Positions 23,203 to 32,684 of a stretch of 64,000 nt of DNA are shown in pieces. Under the pieces are notes generated by a model, which had not been told where the DNA came from, made no database searches, and was given only the letters and a program-made list of their open reading frames with translations. Each line of letters starts with the position of its first letter. Position 1 is the stretch's first letter. This stretch comes from Granulicella sp. L60 (GTDB lineage: Bacteria; Acidobacteriota; Terriglobia; Terriglobales; Acidobacteriaceae): assembly GCF_009765825.1 (NCBI RefSeq), contig NZ_LMUR01000022.1:160087-224086 (forward strand), in the 5' to 3' direction. A program made the translations under genes and the position numbers.

Positions 23203-24663
23203 TTAGTGTTGTGTCGCTGTGATGGGTTTGCCAGGAAGCTTATTGGAGACGAGTTTGCCGTCTTCGATGATTGGAACGCCTTGAACGAAGACATACTTCA
23301 TTCCGGTGCTGGTTTCGACGGGATGACTATAGGTAGAACGATCGGCTACAGTTGCGAGATCAAATGCAATGATGTCGGCGTCCGCACCTGGTTGTATGCG
23401 GCCTTTTCTCGCACCCATGGGTGTGGATGCAACAAGGCGTTGTGCTGGCATGAGACTCATCTTGCGAACGGCGTCACTCAGGGTCAGACTTTTCTGCTCA
23501 CGCACATAGCGTGCGAGAATCCGGCAGTAGGTTCCAGCCTCACGAGGATGACCACGCTCGCCATCGCTGGCGATCATGACGAGGGGATTGCGTATGTCAT
23601 TGTCTACGGTAGTTTCATCGTTCATAAAGAGCAGAACTCCCTGGGGCTTAGGATCTGCGTGAAGTTGCTCGAAGCGTTCGCGAGTGAGTCTCTCGCCAGT
23701 GTCAGGCAAAGCAAGGTCGTGGTATGAGATGCCAAATTTTTCCTGCCAGCCAGGATTGAAGAGGGCGGAGTTGATCTGCGTCATACCCGCTACGTATGGA
23801 TAGGCCTCGGTTGTGACGTCGAGGCCGCGAGCACGTGCTCCAGCAACCATTTGCAGACATAGAGACGCAAGCTTCAGGCAACTGCTATTAATGTGAACGA
23901 TGTGCAGCGGCGCGCCGGTGACTGCGGCAGCAGCAATCACTTCGCTGACAGCCTCAATGCTTCCGGGGTCCGCTGCGCCCGCACTGCGGATGTGAGTGTA
24001 GACGGGCAGATGATAACTCGCAGCGAGTTGAAAGATCTGAATCACTTCGGCACGGTTCGCTCCCGGCACATATTGGATACCCATGCCTATACCGAGTGCG
24101 CCGGCCTGAATCTGTTCGCGCAGGATGGACTCTATCTGCTGAATCTGCTCTGGCGTGGCGGGGTTGTTCGTGCCTGGACCAGCGTGCGGAAGGATCTCGC
24201 CATTCGGCACGGGAGTGTGAAAGGCTGTGGCGCGCGCAGAGTCGTAGTTCGCGGTAGCTCCGTAGTTGATGAGGGTTCCGCCGGCACGTTCGGAGAGATA
24301 GGTAGGAACGTCGCGCGCGCCGATCTCCATCTCCAGTGCAGAGGTGACGCCGTCGAACGCTTTCAGACGGTAGTCTTCGGGCTCCTGGCCATGCTGATGA
24401 AGGTCGATAAATCCAGGGCTGACGATCAAGCCGGTGGCATCGAGAATCCGCTTGCCATGAAGCTCTTCTGAAGACACCGCTGCGATAGTATTTCCTGTGA
24501 TCCCGATATCACGAATGGCGTCGAGACCTGTCTCCGGATCGATGACGCGGCCGCCATGAATGACGAGATCATAGGCGACGGTCGGACCCTGGCCAAATGC
24601 CAGTAGGCTGACGCTCAACAACGCCATCATAGCGATGACAGAGGAAGGTAGGTTTGATTTCAT
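23203..24663 (-). CDS. Exported N-acyl-D-amino-acid deacylase-like amidohydrolase
   Basis: 486 residues from ATG 24663, chosen because GGAGTTATGT precedes it and the product then begins with a signal peptide (M-K-S-N-L-P, hydrophobic core, cleavage near A-F-G-Q-G). Amidohydrolase features: V-I-H-G-G-R-V-I-D-P-E-T-G near the N-terminus, the metal-binding D-L-H-Q-H-G after S-P-G-F-I, a later H-I-V-H-I-N-S-S and a C-terminal G-R-I-Q-P-G-A-D-A-D-I. D-aminoacylases release D-amino acids from N-acyl forms; in the periplasm this could belong to recycling of peptidoglycan-type peptides, which fits the neighbouring beta-lactamase homologue. Substrate not determinable from sequence. Confidence 0.85.
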   Translation of the reverse strand: MKSNLPSSVIAMMALLSVSLLAFGQGPTVAYDLVIHGGRVIDPETGLDAIRDIGITGNTIAAVSSEELHGKRILDATGLIVSPGFIDLHQHGQEPEDYRLKAFDGVTSALEMEIGARDVPTYLSERAGGTLINYGATANYDSARATAFHTPVPNGEILPHAGPGTNNPATPEQIQQIESILREQIQAGALGIGMGIQYVPGANRAEVIQIFQLAASYHLPVYTHIRSAGAADPGSIEAVSEVIAAAAVTGAPLHIVHINSSCLKLASLCLQMVAGARARGLDVTTEAYPYVAGMTQINSALFNPGWQEKFGISYHDLALPDTGERLTRERFEQLHADPKPQGVLLFMNDETTVDNDIRNPLVMIASDGERGHPREAGTYCRILARYVREQKSLTLSDAVRKMSLMPAQRLVASTPMGARKGRIQPGADADIIAFDLATVADRSTYSHPVETSTGMKYVFVQGVPIIEDGKLVSNKLPGKPITATQH

Positions 24664-25179
24664 ACATAACTCCTGCTGTGCTCGAAGGCTACTTCCATAG
24701 ATGAGAACGTTAACCTGCAGAGAGAACGCATAGGCGAAGGCGCCCATGCGATGCGTGTAAGCACCCGACAACGAGACTTCCTCTATCGGCAGGTAGGTGA
24801 GGCCATATGGTTGAAAAGTAGAAGCTCTCGGTCTGATCGTAGATCATCTTCTGACACGAGCGTAGATCTACTCGAGAACCCTGGAGGACGTGAGTTGGAG
24901 TTCTGCGCGGTCACGTCGCCAGGAATGAAACAAATATTGCGTATTGATACAAGAGTGATATGCGCAACTCTAGGGCAGAGTTCCGTGGGTGTCAATAAAA
25001 AAAATACAGGACTATATCCGCTTTCTCAAGCAATGAATTCGATACCTGAGAAGGTGGCCAAATATGTATCGGCTTCATCTCGATGCGGAAAATGGAGAGT
25101 CACGACGAATCAGGTAGGCTATGTAACATTTGCTGCAGGAAGAGCTTTTACAGCAATCCGGTTTTAGTTGCCAAATCGG
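24664..25179. other. Intergenic, nothing recognised
   Basis: About 516 bp between the amidohydrolase promoter and the GH30 fragment. AT content rises around 24930-25040, including a run of eight A (near 24999). Short frames here match nothing and lack binding sites. Confidence 0.5.
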
Positions 25180-25777
25180 CTAATGCTTTGGCGACCAGAT
25201 GTAGGTCGCGAGTGCGCCTGGCGGCAGCGAGCCCTGGAAGGTCTTTGTCTTCCATTTCACGTCGAAGGTTGTTGTGTCGTTTCGATCGTTTAAGATCAGC
25301 AGGGCGATCGATCCGTCGACGTTCTGAAAGGCCACACTCTCCAGGCTCTCACTTCCGAGGGATGACGAGTCGATACGAGTTGCTCCGGGGTGGACGAACT
25401 TGCTTGCCTGTGCCAATGCATAAAAGTCGCCGGTGTAGGTAACGCGCATCTGTTTCGTGTCTAACGTCACCAGTCCACGGCACGTCCCGCAGCCGCCGGC
25501 GTGTGGGTTGTGGTCGGTGTCGAGCACAATGCCCCAGAGTGCCACGGCCTTTGCCCAGTTGCGAGTGGAGTCGATGAGCAGATGAGCCGTAACCTCGAGG
25601 GGAGGCTTCTTCTGCCACGTGCCGCCGGAGCACTCCGTCATCCATATTCCCTTGTCCGGAAACCTATCGTGAATGACGCTCTGAGCGCTCGGCTTGCCTC
25701 CGTAGCAGTGCAGTGCGGACCCGGCCATGAACGGAGCGGCTGTAGGATCGGAGAGTATTTCGAGAGGATATTCGTCG
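25180..25777 (-). pseudogene. GH30-type glycoside hydrolase, C-terminal fragment
   Basis: The reading frame runs from about 25777 as D-E-Y-P-L-E-I-L-S-D-P-T-A-A-P-F and continues G-S-A-L-H-C-Y-G-G, then F-P-D-K-G-I-W-M-T-E-C-S-G-G-T-W. The last glutamate is in the position of the GH30 nucleophile (T-E-x-S). The remainder includes the C-terminal beta-sandwich with V-A-F-Q-N-V-D-G-S-I-A-L-L-I-L-N. The N-terminal barrel with the acid/base is absent, because upstream DNA switches to a TonB-receptor gene in another frame. GH30 enzymes hydrolyse beta-glucans, xylans or glucosylceramide-like substrates. As it stands the fragment is inactive. Confidence 0.75.
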
Positions 25778-26264
25778 CCTGAATCTGGAGCTGGCCGGAG
25801 TCCGCAGTTACGGTGACGCTGGTGGCCTCGGCGCCTACCTTCAGGACGAAGGTACCCGCATTCAGCTTGTCGGCAGAGCTAAGTATGACGCCATCTTTTT
25901 CGAGCGTCTCGAAGCCCTTGGCCGTTACGGTGAGGTGGTAGTTGGCGCCGGGAAGGTTCGACAGAGAGAAGGTTCCGTTCTCGCTTGAGGTCACGGTGCG
26001 CGTGATTCCAAGGTTGGGTGAGGTGGCGGTCACCTTGGCGCCGGGGATAATGGCTCCCGATGTATCCTGAACAGAGCCGAGAATGGTACCCGATGTGACC
26101 TGCGCGACCGCCGGGAGGCAGAAGGATAGCAGGGTGAGCACTGCGGCAAATACAATCTTATAAAGCGGAGGAACGGCCGAACCTTCAGCCGACAGGATTC
26201 GGGTGCGACCCGAACCGTCATTAACGAATCTATTAAAGCTGTACGATCTTTTAGGTTGATTCAC
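25770..26264 (-). pseudogene. TonB-dependent receptor (Oar-like), N-terminal fragment
   Basis: GTG start at 26264 after AAAGGATGCCAA. A signal-like segment (L-T-L-L-S-F-C-L-P-A-V-A-Q) is followed by a carboxypeptidase-regulatory-like domain: G-T-I-L-G-S-V-Q-D-T-S-G-A-I-I-P-G-A, G-T-F-S-L-S-N-L-P-G-A-N-Y and T-V-T-A-K-G-F. After V-T-V-T-A-D-S-G-Q-L-Q-I-Q-A, where a plug domain should start, the sequence turns into GH30 DNA in another frame. Such receptors are about 1000 residues and import glycans or other large ligands across the outer membrane; here more than 80 percent of the gene is gone. Confidence 0.75.
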
Positions 26265-26396
26265 TTGGCATCCTTTAAGAAAAACAATTAAGGCAACAAC
26301 GAACGATCCGAACCCTACGCATACGCCATCAGGATGATCCTGAAGAGAGAGTGATGCTTGTATGAGGTTTTCCTGATGGGAAGTAAATGTTTTTAA

Positions 26397-28591
26397 ATGA
26401 GTAAGTTGAAGGAAAGCGGCATAAGGGTGGACGAGCGCAGGGCAGACTTCCGGGTGGGAGATTGGACAGTCCAGACGGAGCTCAATTCACTGACAAGGGA
26501 CGAAGAAGTACGTCATATCGAGCCCAAAGTCATGAAAGTGTTGCTTACGCTCTCCGCTCAGCAAGGCCGGGTCGTCACCAAAGAGGAGCTGATCTCCACG
26601 GTTTGGCCCGACACCTTTGTCAGTGACGACGTCCTCACTCGATGCATCTCGATCCTTCGGGGCATCACCGAGGATGATCCGCATACTCCGCACTTCATTC
26701 AAACGATCCCGAAAGTCGGCTACAGGCTGGTGGCTCCGGTCTCAGAGATTCCTGCCGAAGCTCAAGCCGATCTACCGTCCGTCGGAGCTGAACCGGCTGC
26801 TGTGCTTCCTCAGGTGGATTCGCAGACGGCACGCCGGCCTGGTCGCAACATTTGGTGGACCGTCTCGGTCGCAGGGCTGATCTTCGCTATGCTGCTCGCG
26901 ATGTGGTTTTACCACCGAAGCAGGGCAAAGCCAGCCGGCGCTACTCTATCCTTTCGGACGATCCAGTTCACCTCCTACTCCGGGGAGCAGATTCAACCTG
27001 CGTTCTCACCGGATGGGAGGCAGATCGCATTCGTTTGGATCGCCGAGAACTCAGCCTCCCGGCGAATCTATATTAAGACTATCGGCACCGAAGAGGTAAA
27101 GCAGCTGACCTCCGACTCAGACGAGCAGTTCAGCCCTGCCTGGTTGCCGGACGGGAGGCAGATTGCCTATCTGGCAAGTTCAAGCGACGGTCTTAGTCTC
27201 TCCGTGGCGTCCGTGAACTCGCAGACGACTCCGCGTAAGCTGCTGATCCCGCAGGAGCCGAGCCACTGGGAGCAGGGTGCGCTCTCCTGGGCTCCCTCGG
27301 GCAAGTCGCTGATCTATCCCGACCACTCCGGCACTGCTCCCGACTCTTCGATCTTCCTTCTCGATCTGCATACCTTTAATACAATGTCTATCACTACGCC
27401 ACCTGCGGGCTGGGAGGGCGATCTGAACCCGGCGTACTCGCCTGATGGCAGATGGATCGCATTTACAAGGGCGAGCGAGACCGCTGTCCGGGACATCTAC
27501 TTCATGTCCACCTCCAGTGGTGAGTTGCACCAGCTCACGCACGACCATATGAACATCGACAGCCTGGCCTGGACCGCAGATAGCTCTTCGATCATCTTCT
27601 CTTCCAACCGCGGCGGTAAGTACGGTTTTTGGAAGATTGGATTGAAAGATAAGGGGCCGGAGCGCCTGCCTGTGGGAACTGAAGACGCCTATCAGCCGGC
27701 GGTTGGACCGAAGCCCGGGGAGCTGGCCTACACTCAGGGCTCCGCCATCTGGAGCATCCTTCGCTTTAGGCAGGGCTCCAGCAAAGAGAGTTCGGTTAAG
27801 TCCGACGCGGTTCTGACCTCAACTCAGCAGGATTCAGCGCCGTCTCTCTCGCCCGATGGAAGCTACTTTGCCTTTCAGTCAAGGCGCTCGGGCAATCAGG
27901 AGATATGGATCGCCTCTCAGGCTGGAGACCAACTCAGGCAACTTACCTTCAGGCTGGTCCGCTGACTGGGAGCCCTTCGTGGTCCAATCATGGCGACAAA
28001 ATCTTGTTTGACTCTCGTCCGGGAGGCCACTCACACGTCTTTTGCGTACCTGCTGCTGGCGGACGTCCTAAGCAGCTCACCTTTGGCGATGCGAACGACA
28101 TTACTCCGAGATGGTCGCATGACGATCAGTCCATCTACTTTCGCTCTAATCGAGGTGATCGGTGGCAGCTTTGGCGCGTGTCGGCAGCGGGAGGGGATCC
28201 GCAGCCTGTGACCACTGGCGATGGAATCGTTCCGCAGGAGTCGCCCGATGGTAGATGGCTTTATTACACTCGCGGAAACGAGGACGGCATCTGGCGTGTT
28301 TCACCTTCGGGCGGAGCGGAGACGCAGATTCTGACTCAGCCGTCTGCAGGCTATTGGGGATACTGGCAGGTGACTTCGAGGGGGATCTTCTATCTTGATC
28401 GCGGCGTCTCTTCCAGCGCAATTCGCATCTTCAATCCCGAGACAAAGGTGACATCGCTCTACACGGCGCTCAAGCAGATGCCTCCCACATACTCTGGGCT
28501 TGCTGTCGCTCAGGACGGAAAGATCGTCTTGTTGACCGATCAGCACGACGCCGGAAGGCATGTCACTCTCATCCAGGCAATAGAGCAGTAA
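26397..28591 (+). pseudogene. Winged-helix/TM/PD40 regulator interrupted by one frameshift
   Basis: Residues 1-120: OmpR/PhoB-type winged helix (E-P-K-V-M-K-V-L-L-T-L, V-V-T-K-E-E-L-I-S-T-V-W, F-I-Q-T-I-P-K-V-G-Y-R-L). A single TM helix is at about 155-175 (V-A-G-L-I-F-A-M-L-L-A-M-W-F). Then TolB-like PD40 repeats of the form F-S-P-D-G-R-Q-I-A-F. The first frame stops at 27965, just after R-Q-L-T-F. From about 27945 another frame continues Q-A-G-P-L-T-G-S-P-S-W-S-N and further PD40 repeats to 28591. A one-base deletion around 27940-27950 explains this; joined, the protein has about 730 residues, normal for the family. CadC-like design: DNA binding inside, sensor outside. It could be a sequencing error rather than a real mutation. 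Confidence 0.75.
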
Positions 28592-28628
28592 GCGCGTGCG
28601 GTATAGGCCTTCCAGCCTTAGGCGATCT

Positions 28629-30029
28629 TCAGCTCTTCAGAGTGGGTCTTGACTGTCTGATGCGGGATAGCAGATTTGCGGGGAGCAGTGATGGCGGATA
28701 GTGGAAGAGGCTGCCCAGAAATGCCGGCAAGGTGTCGTGGGAGATACGCAGGCAGGCTGGGATGACGTAGAGATTCATTACGATCTCAGATACGAGCAGG
28801 GATGCGGCCGCTCCGAATAGACCGTAGTAGTGAGCGAGGATGAAGCAGAGAACGCAGGTGAGGCCGGTTCCCAGGATGTAGTAGGCGGCGAGCCGCTGGT
28901 GCTGGTTGGTAGAGGTCATCAGGGTGGAGCCTGTGGACCATAGCGAGTAGGAGATAACGGACAGAAGAAGAATGGCGAGGAGTGGCCGGCTGGGTGGAAC
29001 GCGTCCTCCGGTCCAGTGGGTGAGGAACCAGGGACCAAATGACATCATGATGACGACGACTACGATGGCGAAGATAAGCGCGAGCTGGCAGGCTCTGCGT
29101 AAGAGGGTGCGGGTGAGATCGTAGTTGAGCGCTCCGAAGGCGATGGTCATCTCGGGTTCAAAGGTGCTGTTGATCATCTGCACCATCTGGAGCGCTACAC
29201 GGGAGACGGTTCGTGCGGTGCTGAAGACGACGACGGCGACCGGTCCGAGGGCGTAGCCGACGGCGAGAAGAGTGCCTTGCAGGTTGAGGGCGTTTCCGAT
29301 GGGGAAGCCCATGAATGCGATGGCAGGCCGGACTAACTTGCGGATCTCGGCGAGTTGGGCGTACCGCCAGCCGAAGCGAATCCATGGAATGTCACGGCGA
29401 ACGAGGATGCTGAGCAGAATGGTGCCGGCGACGTTGGCGATGGAAAAGACGAGGGCTGTTACGCGGGTTCCGGATCCGAGAATGACGGCTACGATCATGC
29501 TCGCGAATGCAGAGAGAGACATGATGGTCTTGATGAGCGAGCCGAAGGGATATCGGCCGATGCAGCGATAGGCGGATTGGAGGAGCTGCTCCAACTGGCC
29601 CAACAGGACGGAGACGCCGAGATAAAAGATGATCCACTTGGTGTCGGATTCGCTGATGGCGGTGAACCGAAGGAAGTAGCGGGCGGGGAGAAAGTAGAGA
29701 ACTCCGCTGAGCAGTGCGATGGTGGCTGTGCAGAGGGCTGCGATGAGCCACCAGCAGCTCTGGAAGACTCGGAGCGCGCCGTCGAAGTCGTTGCGGGCGA
29801 CCGACATCGTCATCTCGTTGCCTGCTACAGTGCCGAAGCCGGCATTGCTAAAACTGAGATAGGCGGGAATGGAGTTTACGATCATCCATTCGCCGTAGAG
29901 GGGCACGCCCCAAAAATGAAGGAAGACCGGTACCTGAATCAGTTGAATGACGCTTGACGCAACTTTGCTGACCCAACCGGTGATGAAGCCAAGCAACAAA
30001 CGCCGCTTTACTGGTCCTTCAATATTCAT
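28629..30029 (-). CDS. Polysaccharide/oligosaccharide flippase (Wzx-like)
   Basis: 466 residues from ATG 30029, with AGGAAAC upstream; a TTG seven codons earlier is less likely. Twelve or more hydrophobic segments spread over the whole length. The N-terminus matches the polysaccharide biosynthesis/MATE flippase pattern: V-S-K-V-A-S-S-V-I-Q-L-I-Q-V-P, then W-G-V-P-L-Y-G-E-W and F-S-N-A-G-F-G-T-V-A-G-N-E. It would flip lipid-linked oligosaccharide across the inner membrane. Two glycosyltransferases nearby support a surface-polysaccharide role. Confidence 0.85.
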   Translation of the reverse strand: MNIEGPVKRRLLLGFITGWVSKVASSVIQLIQVPVFLHFWGVPLYGEWMIVNSIPAYLSFSNAGFGTVAGNEMTMSVARNDFDGALRVFQSCWWLIAALCTATIALLSGVLYFLPARYFLRFTAISESDTKWIIFYLGVSVLLGQLEQLLQSAYRCIGRYPFGSLIKTIMSLSAFASMIVAVILGSGTRVTALVFSIANVAGTILLSILVRRDIPWIRFGWRYAQLAEIRKLVRPAIAFMGFPIGNALNLQGTLLAVGYALGPVAVVVFSTARTVSRVALQMVQMINSTFEPEMTIAFGALNYDLTRTLLRRACQLALIFAIVVVVIMMSFGPWFLTHWTGGRVPPSRPLLAILLLSVISYSLWSTGSTLMTSTNQHQRLAAYYILGTGLTCVLCFILAHYYGLFGAAASLLVSEIVMNLYVIPACLRISHDTLPAFLGSLFHYPPSLLPANLLSRIRQSRPTLKS

Positions 30030-30246
30030 CGGTGGTTCTTGTTTCCTCAATCAGTAAATATTGCGTTGAGAGCGCCCCGCACTGTCAGCGAAATGAATTA
30101 AGAAGTAGCTAGTTAGAGTGTAACTTGTGTGCCGCGTGGTCTATTTTTGCCGTGATCCTGCGACTGGATAGGGTTGCCGGATTAAGAATAAAGGCGCGTC
30201 GTCATCGGCTTGCTGGTGCCCGGATGAAGCGTTAGTATCCCAAAAG

Positions 30247-31440
30247 ATGTCTAAACCGCTGAAACACCTGCTGATGACGACGCTTGAAGATGCTTATCAT
30301 CCGGGGTCGTGGAGTGGCATCGTCTACTCGCTGCGGTTGGCGCTTGAGCGTAAGGTAGAACGGGTTTCAGTGTTTCAGCCTGACCGGCCAAAGCGCACGC
30401 CTTTGAATGTCGCGAAGAGACTTTGGTATGGCGGAGATCCACCGAGATATCCGCTGTCTCTTACCAAGGCGGCTTTGAAGCAGACGGCGAAAGAGGTGCA
30501 ACGGGAGATCTCGCGGTTGCATCCCGATGCTGTGCTTTCGATTTCGAGCCAGTGCGTAGCTTTCGTCGATAGGCCTGAGATTCCGATATTCACGTTTAGT
30601 GATGCGCCATGGATGACATGGCATCAGGCCTACGAGCGTTGGGATCCGCTTCCAGTAAACGGTGTGGAGTTTGCTGCCATAGAGGCGCAGGCAGCCCGGC
30701 GGATCGATGGATCGTGTTTTGGCTCGCGCTGGGCCTGCGACGAGGCGGAGAGGCTTTATTCGGCAGATGGGGTCTCTCTGCGGAAGAAAATTCATATGAC
30801 TCCTCTCGGGGCGAACTGGGTTCCGACGCTGACGAACGAAGAGCTGCTGGCGGCCATTGCTGCGCGGGAGCGGGATCAGATCGAGTTGCTGTATGTCGGA
30901 AAAGACTGGGAGAGAAAAGGTGGACCGATGGCGGTCGCCGTGGCTGAGCTACTGCATGCGGCGGGCCACAAGGTGAGGTTGCATCTTGTGGGCTGTCGTC
31001 CGGTGCTGCCTGCCGAGATGACAGGGCCGGACGGTTTCATTACGGTGTACGGCACCCTGGATCGGTGGGACGCTGAGCAGAACACTCAATTGAAGGAGCT
31101 GTTTTTGCGATCACACTTCCTGTTGGTGCCGACTATCGCAGAGTGTTTCGGTATCGTCTTCGCCGAGGCGCAGGCGTATGGGCTGCCTCCGCTCTCACGA
31201 TCTGTTCACGCGCTTCCTTCGGTTGTTCTTGATGGAGAGACGGGGTTCCTGTTCGATCGGGAGGCCCCGGCAGGAGCGTATGTCGAAAAGATTCTGGCTC
31301 TGATGGCTGATCGCGATGCGTACACGAAGATGGCGCGTCGCGGCCGAGAGTACTTCGAGCAGACGTTGAACTGGGACAAGACAGCGGAAGAGATTGTTCG
31401 GTTGATCGCCGAACGATTAGGAAGCGCCGAGGCCGGTTGA
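30247..31440 (+). CDS. Glycosyltransferase, GT-B fold (family 4-like)
   Basis: 397 residues. The N-terminal half is variable, with D-A-Y-H-P-G-S-W-S-G near the start. The C-terminal donor domain has L-L-Y-V-G-K-D-W-E-R-K-G-G, V-R-L-H-L-V-G and the retaining-GT E-x7-E motif in I-A-E-C-F-G-I-V-F-A-E-A. Probably transfers a sugar from a nucleotide sugar to a glycan precursor at the inner membrane. Transcribed divergently from the flippase; its last 24 bp overlap the 3' end of the convergent glycosyltransferase. Substrate unknown. Confidence 0.88.
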   Translation: MSKPLKHLLMTTLEDAYHPGSWSGIVYSLRLALERKVERVSVFQPDRPKRTPLNVAKRLWYGGDPPRYPLSLTKAALKQTAKEVQREISRLHPDAVLSISSQCVAFVDRPEIPIFTFSDAPWMTWHQAYERWDPLPVNGVEFAAIEAQAARRIDGSCFGSRWACDEAERLYSADGVSLRKKIHMTPLGANWVPTLTNEELLAAIAARERDQIELLYVGKDWERKGGPMAVAVAELLHAAGHKVRLHLVGCRPVLPAEMTGPDGFITVYGTLDRWDAEQNTQLKELFLRSHFLLVPTIAECFGIVFAEAQAYGLPPLSRSVHALPSVVLDGETGFLFDREAPAGAYVEKILALMADRDAYTKMARRGREYFEQTLNWDKTAEEIVRLIAERLGSAEAG

Positions 31441-32601
31441 ATTGCCGGTGATGCGGTGCAGGAGATCTTCCCAGAGATCACCGTAGTGCGTCCAGCCGCC
31501 GATTTGGCTTACGCGGTTCGATGCAGCGGCGCTCATGCGGTCGCGAAGGACGGGGTCGTCGGCTAACTGCTGCATGCGATCGGCGATGCCGTCGAGATCG
31601 CGGATCGGCAGGATGAATCCTTCGACGCCGTCCGTAAAAAGATCTTGCGATCCGGTGGCCGTGGTGGCGATGATGGGACACCCGCAGGCGAGGGCCTGTC
31701 CCTGGACTAAGGCTAGACCCTCTTCAATGCTGGGCAAAACCATGACATGACTTTTACTCATGTAGTCCACCAATTGGGGCTGCGGAACTGTGCCTATGAA
31801 CTCCACATTGTCCAAAGGGAGAGTTTCGAGGAGAGGCTTGAAGGAGGGTGGCACAGCGCCGATGATGCGCAGCCGCTTGTTGGGATGGCGCAGCCTGGCG
31901 AAGGCTTTGAGCAGGTATGGGATGCCCTTGCGCAGCGAGATGCCGCCGACGAACAATACTTCGAAGCGAGCGTCTGGACCGAATGGAGGGGAGCCTACTT
32001 TTTTGAAGCGCTCGAGCCGGACACCGTATGGAATGACGTGCATCTTTTCAGGGGCGACACCTTCGGCGAGAAAGCTCTGGCGTGCGACTTCGGATGGGAC
32101 AACGATAGCGTCTGCCTGTTGATAGATGAGCTCTTCGCGAGCGAGCTCTCGGGCACCATCCGGTATGTACTCCTGCTTCCAGATCTCGTGCTCTTCGCGG
32201 AGGATTTTGGATTGGAAGGTGCGGTGGGTTGAGCCCCGGTCGCAGAGAAATTTGCCGCCGCGTTGTTGTACTTTGGCGCCGGTCGCGAGGGCTGCACCTG
32301 ACAGTGCGATCAACGCATCGCAGGGTGGGATGCGGCTATATGTCCACCGGTCGAAGGTGGTTGCGTTGCGATACGAAAACATGGCTGAGAGCGAGGGCGT
32401 CAGAAGGTTTTTTTGGTCGAGAAGAATCTGGGTGGTGTGAACCCAGGGGAAGGTCTCGACGAGGCTGCGTGGAACTGCTTCACGTTTTAGCCGTCTCCAG
32501 GGGAAGGTGGAGTAGATGCGCTCGAGATGCCCCCGACGATGGAGTTCGGCAGCAAGCTCAAAGTGGTGGAAGACTCCAAAGGTCGCCTGAACAATTCTCA
32601 T
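31417..32601 (-). CDS. Glycosyltransferase, GT-B fold (family 4-like)
   Basis: 394 residues. It begins M-R-I-V-Q-A-T-F-G-V-F-H-H-F and has V-V-P-S-E-V-A-R in the linker, V-L-F-V-G-G-I-S-L-R-K-G-I-P-Y-L-L at the donor domain and P-S-I-E-E-G-L-A-L-V-Q-G-Q-A-L-A-C-G as the E-x7-type signature (the second glutamate is Q here, a common variant). Likely part of the same surface-glycan pathway as the flippase. Converges with, and overlaps by 24 bp, the other glycosyltransferase; its promoter is shared divergently with the glycerate kinase gene. Confidence 0.88.
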   Translation of the reverse strand: MRIVQATFGVFHHFELAAELHRRGHLERIYSTFPWRRLKREAVPRSLVETFPWVHTTQILLDQKNLLTPSLSAMFSYRNATTFDRWTYSRIPPCDALIALSGAALATGAKVQQRGGKFLCDRGSTHRTFQSKILREEHEIWKQEYIPDGARELAREELIYQQADAIVVPSEVARQSFLAEGVAPEKMHVIPYGVRLERFKKVGSPPFGPDARFEVLFVGGISLRKGIPYLLKAFARLRHPNKRLRIIGAVPPSFKPLLETLPLDNVEFIGTVPQPQLVDYMSKSHVMVLPSIEEGLALVQGQALACGCPIIATTATGSQDLFTDGVEGFILPIRDLDGIADRMQQLADDPVLRDRMSAAASNRVSQIGGWTHYGDLWEDLLHRITGNSTGLGAS

Positions 32602-32684
32602 CGATAGCGAAAGTATACTTGCTCATTTTTGAAGTTTTGCCAATCTGGAAGGGAATGTATCTAATCCACAATGGGGTGTAGCTG

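Noticed and set aside
27930-27970. Programmed frameshift in the PD40 regulator
   Set aside because: No slippery heptamer or downstream stem-loop is visible at the frame change; mutation or sequencing error is simpler.
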